This document shows positions 8,362 to 15,732 of a DNA stretch of 64,000 nt, piece by piece; the stretch's first letter is position 1; each line of letters begins with the position of its first letter. The position numbers and the translations under genes are program-made. The notes under the pieces are model-generated. The model did not search any database. It worked only from the letters and a program-made list of their open reading frames with translations, and was not told the origin of the DNA. Source of the stretch: Thermoanaerobaculia bacterium (GTDB lineage Bacteria > Acidobacteriota > Thermoanaerobaculia > Thermoanaerobaculales > Sulfomarinibacteraceae); contig JAMOWA010000068.1 in assembly GCA_027061805.1 (NCBI GenBank), forward strand, positions 1 to 64,000, in the 5' to 3' direction.

Positions 8362-9111
8362 ATGGACCCCGGAACCACGGGGCCCGAGCCGCGCCCCGTC
8401 CCGGGGGGGCCTGGATCCCTGAAGGTGGACCTCGGGGGAGCCGTGGTGGAGCTCGAGCTCACCGATCCTGCGCTCCTCGAGCAGATGGTCGGACGGTACC
8501 GGGGGTTCACCACGGAGGCCACTGGAGCCGACCTCGTCCTCAGCCAGGATGCCGGCGTGCGGGGAACCCTTGCGGCGGGTGGGACGGCCCTGCGGGTCCC
8601 CGTGGAGCTCGGCGTGGACTCCGGGTACGTGGACGGACTGATCCGGACATGGCTCCCCGAGCTCGTCACGCCCTCCCTGATGGCCCACGGCGCACTCCTC
8701 ACCGACGGCGAGATGACCTTCCTCTGCTGCGGTTCCTCGGGCTCCGGCAAGAGCACGCTGGCCACCTTGCTCCGGGACAGGGCTCTGTGCGACGAGCTGG
8801 CACTTCTCCGTCCCACCACGGACGGGTTCCACGGGGTCTCCCTCCCCTTCTGGGCCGCCCGGCCCGGTGGCGGTCCCCTGGGCGGGGTATTCGTGCTGGA
8901 ACACGCTTCGGAACACCGGCGCCACCGTCTGCGACCCGCCGATGCCGTCCGCGAGCTCCGGCGCCACGTCTACTGGCCCACTCGGAGTCCCACCGCCATG
9001 GCCGCCGCCCTCGGCAATCTGGTCACCCTTGCGGGCAGCATCCCCACCTGGCGGCTGGGGTTTCGGAGAGATGCGGGTATCTGGCAGGTGATCCGGGAGC
9101 CGGCCGCATGA
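8362..9111 (+). CDS. HPr-kinase-like P-loop ATPase of a RiPP cluster
   Basis: 249 residues. A Walker A motif GSSGSGKST at about 127-135 and an acidic motif (CDELALLRP) about 15 residues later match the HPr kinase/phosphorylase C-terminal-like ATPases found in lasso-peptide and related clusters. Some of these phosphorylate the C-terminal serine of the peptide (paeninodin type). ATG 8362 begins two bases after the PqqD stop; its own stop overlaps the radical SAM start (ATGA, 9108-9111), indicating translational coupling. The peptide substrate is not identified. Cytoplasmic by the absence of signal or membrane segments. Confidence 0.8.
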   Translation: MDPGTTGPEPRPVPGGPGSLKVDLGGAVVELELTDPALLEQMVGRYRGFTTEATGADLVLSQDAGVRGTLAAGGTALRVPVELGVDSGYVDGLIRTWLPELVTPSLMAHGALLTDGEMTFLCCGSSGSGKSTLATLLRDRALCDELALLRPTTDGFHGVSLPFWAARPGGGPLGGVFVLEHASEHRRHRLRPADAVRELRRHVYWPTRSPTAMAAALGNLVTLAGSIPTWRLGFRRDAGIWQVIREPAA

Positions 9112-10139
9112 CCACCCGGAGCGCATTTCGTGCGGTGGTGGACCGGGCTGCACGGGAGCACATCCCCCTGGACGTGAGCCTGGAGCTCACCTGGCGGTGC
9201 AACTTCCGCTGCGCCCACTGCTACATCCCGGATTTCCAGACCCCCGACGGTCTTTCCACCGGACGGATCCTCCGGCTCCTGGACGAGCTGGCGGAGATGG
9301 GGACCCTCTTTCTCGCGCTCACGGGCGGGGAGCCGCTCCTGCGGCGGGACTGGGAGACCATCGCCCGGAGGGGCCGGGAGCTGGGGTTCCTCGTGACGCT
9401 GCTGACCAACGGTGCCCTGGTTGACCACGCCACGGCCGCCACGCTCGCCGGGCTGGGAGTCGTGACCGAGGTGAGCTTCCACAGCGCCGACCCCGGGGTG
9501 TTCGACCGCGTCACCGGGAAGCCGGGATCGTTCCACCGGGTCCTCTCCGGCGTGAGGCGCCTGCGGGACGCCGGCTGCGCCGTGGAGCTCACGACCCCCG
9601 TCTCCCGTCTCAATCCCGACGGTGCCTCGGGGGTCTCCGCTCTCGCGCGGGAGCTGGGAGTGGAGTGCCGCACCTTCACGAAGATCTTTGCCGCCAAGGA
9701 CGGCGGCCTCGGCCCCCTCCAGCTGCGCCTGCCCGAGGAGGAGGTCCTCGCCCTCCAGGCCGTGCCCGCCACGGACTGCCACATCCCGGAAGGCACCGGG
9801 GACCACCCGGCGGAGGACGGCCCGCCGTGCGCCGCCGGCGTCCGGTATGCCAACGTCACCGCCTCGGGCGAGGTGCTGGCCTGCAACGTCCTCCCCGGTT
9901 CCGCCGGCAACCTCAACGAGCGGAGCTTCCGGGAGATCTGGGAGGATTCGCCCTGGTTCGCAACGCTGCGCGGCATCACCGCGAGGGATCTCCCCGTGTG
10001 CTCCACCTGCAGCAAGCTCGCCTGGTGCGGCCGCTGCCACGCCCAGGCGCTGGTGGAAGACGGTGACCTTCTCGGCCCGTCCCGGGCGGCCTGCGACCAC
10101 GCGGCCGCCGTGGAGCGGGCCGTACAGCGGAGGGCCTGA
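9108..10139 (+). CDS. Radical SAM/SPASM peptide-modifying enzyme
   Basis: 343 residues. The CxxxCxxC [4Fe-4S] motif is C31-C35-C38 in CNFRCAHC, followed by the GGEPLL motif. The C-terminal SPASM region has further cysteines: CNVLPG and CSTCSKLAWCGRC (CxxCx5CxxC), which bind auxiliary clusters. Such enzymes install thioether or carbon-carbon links on ribosomal peptides guided by a PqqD-type partner, which is encoded two genes upstream. The start overlaps the preceding stop by four bases. The chemistry and substrate cannot be told from sequence alone. Confidence 0.88.
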   Translation: MTTRSAFRAVVDRAAREHIPLDVSLELTWRCNFRCAHCYIPDFQTPDGLSTGRILRLLDELAEMGTLFLALTGGEPLLRRDWETIARRGRELGFLVTLLTNGALVDHATAATLAGLGVVTEVSFHSADPGVFDRVTGKPGSFHRVLSGVRRLRDAGCAVELTTPVSRLNPDGASGVSALARELGVECRTFTKIFAAKDGGLGPLQLRLPEEEVLALQAVPATDCHIPEGTGDHPAEDGPPCAAGVRYANVTASGEVLACNVLPGSAGNLNERSFREIWEDSPWFATLRGITARDLPVCSTCSKLAWCGRCHAQALVEDGDLLGPSRAACDHAAAVERAVQRRA

Positions 10140-10142
10140 GCG

Positions 10143-10541
10143 GTGCGCCACCACCTCGGGGACCTCGCGTTCCTGCCCCTGGTGGCCCTCGCCGCCCTCC
10201 GCGTGACGCGCCTCTACCCCCGTCTTCCCCTGGACGGCGTGGTCACTCGCCTCGGTACCGTCTCCGTGCTGCCACGCCCACTGCGCGATCCGCACCGCAT
10301 CCAGAAGGTCGTGAACCACTGGCTCCCCTGGCTCCCCCCCCGCGGGCTCCGGACCTGCCTCCGTCGCTCCCTCATCCTGGTGGACCTGTGGTCCCGCTGC
10401 GGCCTCCCGGTGGATCTCCACCTGGGAATGCAGCCCGGTGACACCGGCCTCACAGGCCATGCGTGGGTCGGCACGCCCGGCTCCTGCGGCGAGACGGCCC
10501 GCGGCTGCATCCCCGTCGTGACGATGTCCACCGGCACCTGA
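10143..10541 (+). CDS. Lasso-peptide B2-like transglutaminase-fold protease
   Basis: 132 residues from GTG 10143, three bases after the radical SAM stop. It has the small transglutaminase-like fold of lasso-peptide B2 leader proteases: a Cys in GLRTCLRRSLIL (about residue 77), His in LTGHAWV (about 111) and a downstream acidic position expected for a Cys-His-Asp triad. B2 proteins cut the leader from a peptide delivered by the PqqD-type B1 protein. No asparagine-synthetase-like lasso cyclase is present, so the product is probably not a classical lasso peptide. Last gene of the cluster; a MITE-like repeat overlaps its stop. Confidence 0.82.
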   Translation: MRHHLGDLAFLPLVALAALRVTRLYPRLPLDGVVTRLGTVSVLPRPLRDPHRIQKVVNHWLPWLPPRGLRTCLRRSLILVDLWSRCGLPVDLHLGMQPGDTGLTGHAWVGTPGSCGETARGCIPVVTMSTGT

Positions 10542-10860
10542 GCCACTTGCAGAACTCTCTGGGATCATGCCCATCGGCGATGGCATGAACTTGAAGGTAG
10601 TTCCGGATTCTTACCAAGGGGAACGAAACGCACCAGACTGAGCCACCAAGGCTCCGATGGCCAGTCATCGGTGCAAGAACGCCCCGGCAATCTTGAGATT
10701 GCCAGTCGTCTGTGTCGGGATGCTTTCCTTCTCCTTAGTACTATCTTCTTCCTGATCCGATCAATCCGTGTGATCCGTGGTTCATTTTCCCGGGTGTGTG
10801 GGGGCCGCTACCGCAGGAATCCACCTCGATCCATGACTCTTGCAACAGGCTCACGTTTCA
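10539..10860 (+). repeat. MITE-like intergenic repeat, copy B, with a 127-bp insertion
   Basis: The left terminal motif (TGAGCC.CTTGCAGA) overlaps the stop codon of the B2-like gene, and the right terminal motif (GCAACAGGCTCACGTTTC) ends near 10860. Relative to copies A, C and D it has about 127 extra bases (about 10614-10740) containing two perfect hairpins: CCGATG/CATCGG (10654-10671) and GGCAATCT-tg-AGATTGCC (10686-10703). Confidence 0.8.
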
Positions 10861-10903
10861 GGAACGGGCGGGTGGGCGGCCGTCGCCCCCCGACCATCCG
10901 GGC

Positions 10904-10909
10904 TATACT
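10904..10909 (+). promoter_or_regulatory. -10 box (TATACT) of a leaderless promoter
   Basis: TATACT ends seven bases before ATG 10917, which places the expected transcription start at or beside the start codon. There is no Shine-Dalgarno sequence. Confidence 0.65.
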
Positions 10910-10916
10910 CGGCCCC

Positions 10917-11993
10917 ATGGCACGCACCGCACCACGGCGGAAGGAAAGGAACAGCCGGACACCCCGCCCGGCGGACCGTCTCGCCAAGCTCAACACCGTG
11001 CTCGACGGTGCGCGGACTCTCCTGGTGGTCATGCAGAACAACCCGGACCCCGACGCCATCGCGGCGGCGGCGGGCCTCCGGGAGATCGCCAACGAGCTCC
11101 ACGGCATCTCCTGTTCCCTGGCCCACGGGGGTGCCATCGGCCGCGCCGAGAACATCGCACTGGTGAAGTACCTGGGCCTCAACCCCCGTTCGCTGAACGA
11201 CCTGGACCTTGACCGTTTCGAACGGATGGCCATGGTGGACGCCCAGCCCGGGGCGGGCAACGTCTCCCTGGACCCCGGAAGGCCCCTGGACATCGTCATC
11301 GACCACCACCCCATCCGCCGGGAGACCCGCTCCGCCCGCTTCACCGACGTCCGCAGCCGCTACGGCGCCACCTCCACCATCGTCTACCAGTACCTCGAGG
11401 CCGCCGGCCTCGAGATCGAGGTGCCCCTGGCCACCGCCCTGGTGTACGGCATCCGGTCGGACACGCAGGATCTGGGGCGGGAGAGCACCCGCGCCGACGT
11501 GGAGGCCTTCCTGGCGCTCTACCCCCACGCCAATCCGAGGGTCCTGGGCCGCATCGTGGCGGCACCGCTCCCCCGGGAGTACTTCGGCCAGCTCCGCACC
11601 GTCATCGACAACGCCACCATCCACGGCGAGGCCATCGTGTCCCACCTGGGGAGCCTCCCCTCGCCCGAGATGATCGCCGAGTCGGCCGACCTGCTCCTCC
11701 GCGTGGAGGGCATCGCCTGGTCCCTCTGTTCCGGTGTGGTGGACGGCTGGCTCCACCTGAGCCTCCGGACGTCACGGCGGGAGCTCCACGCCGGGGCGGT
11801 GGCCCGCCGCCTGGCAGGCCGGCGCGGGCACGGCGGGGGGCACCAGGCCCTCGCCGCCGCCCAGATCCCCCTCCGCAACGGCGAACGGGAGGGCTCCCCC
11901 GCCCTCGGCAGGCTCCTGGAAACCCTGGTGACACGCTTCCTCAGGGCCACGGGCAACGGCACCGCGCCCGCCGAGCCGCTCTGTTCCCGGTGA
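10917..11993 (+). CDS. DHH-family phosphoesterase (NrnA/RecJ-like)
   Basis: 358 residues. The metal-binding motifs of the DHH superfamily are all present in order: NPDPDAIAAA (about residue 42), VDAQPG (about 104) and DHHP (about 125), followed by a DHHA1-like C-terminal part with a GGGHQ-like loop (RGHGGGHQALAAAQI). Relatives degrade short oligonucleotides, dephosphorylate pAp or hydrolyse cyclic dinucleotides; which applies here is undecided. The frame stays open upstream through the MITE-like repeat, but ATG 10917 is the natural start because a TATACT box lies just before it. Cytoplasmic. Confidence 0.85.
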   Translation: MARTAPRRKERNSRTPRPADRLAKLNTVLDGARTLLVVMQNNPDPDAIAAAAGLREIANELHGISCSLAHGGAIGRAENIALVKYLGLNPRSLNDLDLDRFERMAMVDAQPGAGNVSLDPGRPLDIVIDHHPIRRETRSARFTDVRSRYGATSTIVYQYLEAAGLEIEVPLATALVYGIRSDTQDLGRESTRADVEAFLALYPHANPRVLGRIVAAPLPREYFGQLRTVIDNATIHGEAIVSHLGSLPSPEMIAESADLLLRVEGIAWSLCSGVVDGWLHLSLRTSRRELHAGAVARRLAGRRGHGGGHQALAAAQIPLRNGEREGSPALGRLLETLVTRFLRATGNGTAPAEPLCSR

Positions 11994-12033
11994 GGCCGGG
12001 CGGGCGGGGCGCGGGGCCCCCGGCCCCTGCGGC

Positions 12034-12834
12034 TCAGGGACCGGCGTCGCGCTCGGCGGCCTTGGCCCGCTCCCACATGCCGTCGAGCTCGGCGAGGTCG
12101 CGTTCCCGGAGGCTCCGGCCCTCCCGCCTGGCCTCCTCCTCCATGGCGCGGAACCGCCGCATGAACTTGGCGTTGGTGCGCTGCAGCGCCGTCTCCGGCT
12201 CCACCCCCAGGTGCCTGGCGAGGTTGGCCATGACAAAGAGCACGTCGCCCAGCTCGTCACGGAGCCTCGCGACGGCCCCGGGATCCTCGCTGGCCACCTC
12301 GGCCTCCAGCTCCTCCACCTCCTCGTGGAGCTTGTCCACCACGTCACGGGGCCGCTCCCAGTCGAACCCGAGGGCAGCCGCCTTCTCCGTCATCCGGAAG
12401 GCCTTCAGGAGCGCCGGCAGGGACCCGGGGATCCCGTCGAGGGCGGATCCCTGCGCCCGCCCTTCTCGCTCCGCCTCCTTGATCTCCTCCCAGTTCCGGG
12501 TCACCTCCTCCGCGCCCGACACCGAACGGTCACCGAAGACGTGGGGATGGCGCCGGACCATCTTCTCCGAGATCCCCTCGCAGACGCCATCGAAGTCGAA
12601 CCAGCCGTTCTCCTTCCCGATCCTCGCCATGAACACGATCTGGAGGAGGAGGTCCCCGAGCTCCTCACGGAGCTTCTCGGGATCGCCCGCCGCCACGGCG
12701 TCCACAACCTCGTGGGCCTCCTCGAGCAGGTAGCCCGTGAGGCTGTCCAGCGTCTGCTCGCGGTCCCAGGGGCAGCCCCCGGGCTCCCGCAGGCGGTCCA
12801 TGATGCCGACGAGGCGATCCAGGGCTTCCGACAT
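12034..12834 (-). CDS. mazG: Nucleoside triphosphate pyrophosphohydrolase MazG
   Basis: 266 residues with two MazG repeats: GGCPWDREQTLDSL and LLEEAHEVVDAV near the N terminus, and LHEEVEELEAEV plus LRDELGDVLFVMANLARHLG in the second half. The EExxE and ExxD metal ligands of the all-alpha NTP pyrophosphatase fold are intact. It hydrolyses (d)NTPs to monophosphates, clearing aberrant nucleotides. ATG 12834 is preceded by TATCAT at six bases, suggesting a leaderless message. It converges on the DHH gene, with 40 bases between stops. Confidence 0.92.
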   Translation of the reverse strand: MSEALDRLVGIMDRLREPGGCPWDREQTLDSLTGYLLEEAHEVVDAVAAGDPEKLREELGDLLLQIVFMARIGKENGWFDFDGVCEGISEKMVRRHPHVFGDRSVSGAEEVTRNWEEIKEAEREGRAQGSALDGIPGSLPALLKAFRMTEKAAALGFDWERPRDVVDKLHEEVEELEAEVASEDPGAVARLRDELGDVLFVMANLARHLGVEPETALQRTNAKFMRRFRAMEEEARREGRSLRERDLAELDGMWERAKAAERDAGP

Positions 12835-12840
12835 GGGACG

Positions 12841-12846
12841 ATGATA
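12841..12846 (-). promoter_or_regulatory. -10 box (TATCAT) of a leaderless promoter
   Basis: TATCAT on the minus strand ends six bases before the mazG ATG (12834). No ribosome binding site lies between them. Confidence 0.6.
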
Positions 12847-12992
12847 CTCCGACCCCGCCACCGGGGGGGGACAGGGACGGGGACAGGGGCGGAAAAAACC
12901 CGCGAGCCCCCATGCCGGCCGCCATCGTTCCCCGGCACGGATTGACAGGCGGCCACCGTGCCTCCAGCATGGGCGGACATGGAGCCGTCCTC

Positions 12993-13430
12993 ATGACCCC
13001 CACCGGCGGTCCGGAGCAGACGCCGCCGCTCACCCTGGTGGTGGCCGCCGTCCTCACCGACGGCGAGGGCCGTGTGCTCCTGGCCCGGAGGCCCCGGGGG
13101 AGCCACATGGCGGGCCTCTGGGAGTTCCCCGGCGGCAAGGTCCACCCCGGGGAGGAGCCCGAGGCCGCCCTGGCCCGGGAGCTCCGGGAGGAGCTCGGCA
13201 TCGGGATCGGGGTCGGGGAGCCCCTCACCTTCGCCCTCCACAGGGAGCCGGACCGACGCATCCTGCTCCTCTTCTTCCAGGCCACCATCACGGATGGCCG
13301 GCCGGAGGGCCGCGAGGGCCAGGAGTTCCGGTGGATCCCGGCCGCGGACCTGGACCGGTACCCGACGCCTCCCGCGGACGCTCCCCTCGTGGAGCTCCTG
13401 CGGGGTGGCGGGTGGCCGCGCCGCGCCTGA
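12993..13430 (+). CDS. Nudix hydrolase, MutT-like
   Basis: 145 residues from ATG 12993 (ATG 12969 is an alternative). The Nudix box reads GGKVHPGEEPEAALARELRE followed by ELGI, an exact fit to Gx5Ex7REUxEExGU. The context VLLARRPRGSHMAGLWEFPGGKV matches MutT/8-oxo-dGTP diphosphatases, which remove oxidised nucleotides. It is divergent from mazG, another nucleotide-pool cleaning enzyme, across about 150 bases. Substrate preference is inferred from similarity. Confidence 0.88.
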   Translation: MTPTGGPEQTPPLTLVVAAVLTDGEGRVLLARRPRGSHMAGLWEFPGGKVHPGEEPEAALARELREELGIGIGVGEPLTFALHREPDRRILLLFFQATITDGRPEGREGQEFRWIPAADLDRYPTPPADAPLVELLRGGGWPRRA

Positions 13431-13474
13431 CGCACCACATTATGGAAAGAGAACGAGGAACGAAGGAGGTGCCC

Positions 13475-14299
13475 ATGGCCAGCACCATGGTGAGAGAGCC
13501 TGCCGTCGCCGGCATGTTCTACCCGGGTGGGGCCCGGTCCCTGGAACAGGAGGTGGCACGCCACCTCCGGGAGGACACATCCCACCACGACCTCCTGGGC
13601 TGCGTGGCGCCCCATGCGGGCTACATGTACTCGGGGCCCGTGGCGGGGCGGCTCTACGGCCACCTCCGGATCCCGAGACGGGTCGTGATCCTCGGCCCCA
13701 ACCACACCGGGCTGGGATCCCGCGTGGCCGTGGCCCCCCACCTGAGCTGGAGGACCCCGCTGGGCCCGGAGCCCCTGGACCGCGAGCTGGCGGACCTCCT
13801 GCTCGCGGAGTACCCGTCGGCCGTGCCCGACGAGCTCGCCCACGGCAGGGAGCACTCGCTGGAGGTCCAGCTCCCCTTCATCCAGGTCCGGCGCCCCGGC
13901 GCCCTGGTCCTGCCGGTGGTGCTGCAGCACCTGAGCCTCCCGGAGTGCCTGGAGCTCGGCGCGGCGCTGGCCCGGGCCATCCGGAGGGCCGGCGAGCCCG
14001 TGGGCATCGTGGCCTCCTCGGACATGACCCACTACGAGCCCGACCCCGTGGCCCGCGAGCGCGACCGCCTCGCCATCGACGCGGCGCTCACCCTCGACCC
14101 CGCCGAGCTCTACGACACCGTCCACGCGAACCGCATCAGCATGTGCGGCGTGGTCCCCGCCACGGTGATGCTGGAGGCCGTCCGGCACCTGGGCGTCACG
14201 GGCGGGCACCTGGTGGACTACGCCACCTCCGGCGACACCGGCGGGGACCGGTCCTCGGTGGTGGGCTACGCGGGCCTGTGCTTCCACGGCGGCGTCTGA
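13475..14299 (+). CDS. MEMO-family protein (AmmeMemoRadiSam system protein B)
   Basis: 274 residues. REPAVAGMFYPGG at the N terminus, VAPHAGYMYSGPVAG, GPNHTG, EHSLEVQLPF and ASSDMTHYE are the conserved blocks of the MEMO1 family, whose fold resembles class III non-haem iron dioxygenases. Its partners in the AmmeMemoRadiSam system (an AMMECR1 protein and a radical SAM protein) are not in this window. AAGGAGGT lies four bases before ATG 13475. Function in bacteria is not established. Confidence 0.9.
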   Translation: MASTMVREPAVAGMFYPGGARSLEQEVARHLREDTSHHDLLGCVAPHAGYMYSGPVAGRLYGHLRIPRRVVILGPNHTGLGSRVAVAPHLSWRTPLGPEPLDRELADLLLAEYPSAVPDELAHGREHSLEVQLPFIQVRRPGALVLPVVLQHLSLPECLELGAALARAIRRAGEPVGIVASSDMTHYEPDPVARERDRLAIDAALTLDPAELYDTVHANRISMCGVVPATVMLEAVRHLGVTGGHLVDYATSGDTGGDRSSVVGYAGLCFHGGV

Positions 14300-14444
14300 G
14301 ACATCCCCACGGCGCGGCGTGATTCACCGTTCCTGGCGTCGCGGGCATTGACCGATCGCGTCCCCTCTCCCCTGCTCATCCTCTCCCGCACCTCCAGCGT
14401 CACCCTTCACGATGCGGCCGGTGGTGCGCTGCTCCTGGGGCCAC

Positions 14445-14470
14445 GAGAAAGCCACCCCCGAGGGGGCGGC
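14445..14470 (-). terminator. Probable terminator of tRNA-Thr
   Basis: On the minus strand, GCCGCCCCC-tc-GGGGGTGGC is followed by TTTCTC. A strong stem with one G-T pair but an imperfect T tract, 12 bases past the tRNA end. Confidence 0.5.
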
Positions 14471-14482
14471 TCGTGGAAGCGA

Positions 14483-14558
14483 TGGAGCCAACGGCCGGAC
14501 TCGAACCGGCGACCTGCTGATTACGAATCAGCTGCTCTACCAGCTGAGCTACGTTGGC
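14483..14558 (-). tRNA. tRNA-Thr (anticodon CGT)
   Basis: Read on the minus strand the gene begins GCCAACG and its acceptor pairs with CGTTGGC. The D arm contains AGCTCAGCTGGTAGAGC, the anticodon arm CTGATT-CGT-AATCAG and the T arm GCCGGTTCGAGTCCGGC. The discriminator T is followed by an encoded CCA (included in the coordinates). 76 bases in all. Confidence 0.97.
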
Positions 14559-14697
14559 ACGCGGCGCAATCTACCACCGGTCCGCCCGGGGTGCAAGGGG
14601 GGTCCGGTGACGCGGGGCCGGTCCGGGGGCCGGCGCTCCCCCGGGGGCCTCCCCTCGCCCGGTGCGGGTTTCGTGGCCCTTCGATGGCACCGGAGGA

Positions 14698-15564
14698 TCA
14701 TCCGCCGCCGATGGCCCTGAGGAGGCCGCCGAGGCCCGTGGGCCTCTCCTTGCCCTCCTCGCCCTCGGGCTGTCCGGCACCCTCGGGGACCAGGGGTCTC
14801 TCGGTGTAACCCTCCGGGATCTGGAACATGGAGTCGTCCACGGTGGTCTCATCGAGGGAGGTGACCTCCATGATGGAGACCGTGGTGGTGGACTTGCCCT
14901 TGGGATCCGAGCTGGTACTGCGGGTCACCTGCTTGAGCACCACACCGTCGATGTCCTTCATGCCGGCCTCGATGAGGGCGTCCAGGTCGGCATTGCCGGT
15001 CCTGGCCGGCTTCTTGCGGAGCCACGCGCCGAAGCCAGGGTCGGCCAGCTTGTCGGTGGTCCAGATCTCTTCATGGCTCTCCACGTGCATGCTCTTGCCC
15101 ATGCCGAGGACCTTCATGACCATGGTGTAGGAGGTGTCGAAGACATACCTGGTGGTGGGGTAGCCCGCGACCTCCCCGCCGGGGACGGGGTCGGCGGCCT
15201 CGACCTTCCTGTCCCGGACCTCCATCTTCACCACGCCGCCCATGGCGTTCATCATGGCGCCCGCACCCCGCAGCATGGCCTCCATGTCCCAGGCACTGTA
15301 CGTCTTCTCCTCGGGGTTCACCAGGTACATGGTCTTCCCGCCGTCGGTGGAGATGATGTAGGAGCCCTCGGGCACGCCGGCGCCCATGGAGGAGCCCTTG
15401 AAGACGACGCGGGCCCTGTCGCCCTCGACCCACCCCTCGACGGTGAAGAGGTTGGGCTTCTGGCCGGCGGCCTCGGTGCGGTTCTCGGCCACGAAGTGGT
15501 ACCCCGCCAGCACGTTGCCGGCCGCGAGGATCATCATCAAGAAAAGAACTGTACTCTTTCTCAT
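14698..15564 (-). CDS. Secreted protein, DUF4412-like
   Basis: 288 residues with a signal peptide (about 1-20, ending GNVLAG). The mature part has the pattern of DUF4412-type periplasmic or surface proteins: a β-rich fold with EGWVEGDRARVVFKG, YIISTDGGKTMYLVNPEEKTYSAWD and a late MEVTSL block. The C terminus is acidic, then Gly-rich. AGGAGGT lies seven bases before the ATG. It sits alone between tRNA-Thr and malQ. Family assignment is by eye and tentative; no enzymatic motif is visible. Confidence 0.7.
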   Translation of the reverse strand: MRKSTVLFLMMILAAGNVLAGYHFVAENRTEAAGQKPNLFTVEGWVEGDRARVVFKGSSMGAGVPEGSYIISTDGGKTMYLVNPEEKTYSAWDMEAMLRGAGAMMNAMGGVVKMEVRDRKVEAADPVPGGEVAGYPTTRYVFDTSYTMVMKVLGMGKSMHVESHEEIWTTDKLADPGFGAWLRKKPARTGNADLDALIEAGMKDIDGVVLKQVTRSTSSDPKGKSTTTVSIMEVTSLDETTVDDSMFQIPEGYTERPLVPEGAGQPEGEEGKERPTGLGGLLRAIGGG

Positions 15565-15732
15565 TTATCTACCTCCTGTGGTGATCCCCCGGGTCGCTCC
15601 CGGCTCCTGCGGATCGCAGGTTGTGTGGGGACAAACACAGGATAGCACGGCAGGGAGGTGGTGGGAGAGACCGGTCCGGGCGCTGTCGAGGACGGCAAAG
15701 CAGGTCCGGGGGCCATGACCCCGGCGTCTCCC

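Noticed and set aside
8970-10586. Long minus-strand frame opposite the radical SAM gene
   Set aside because: Antisense to a gene with complete catalytic motifs; composition typical of a GC-rich shadow frame.
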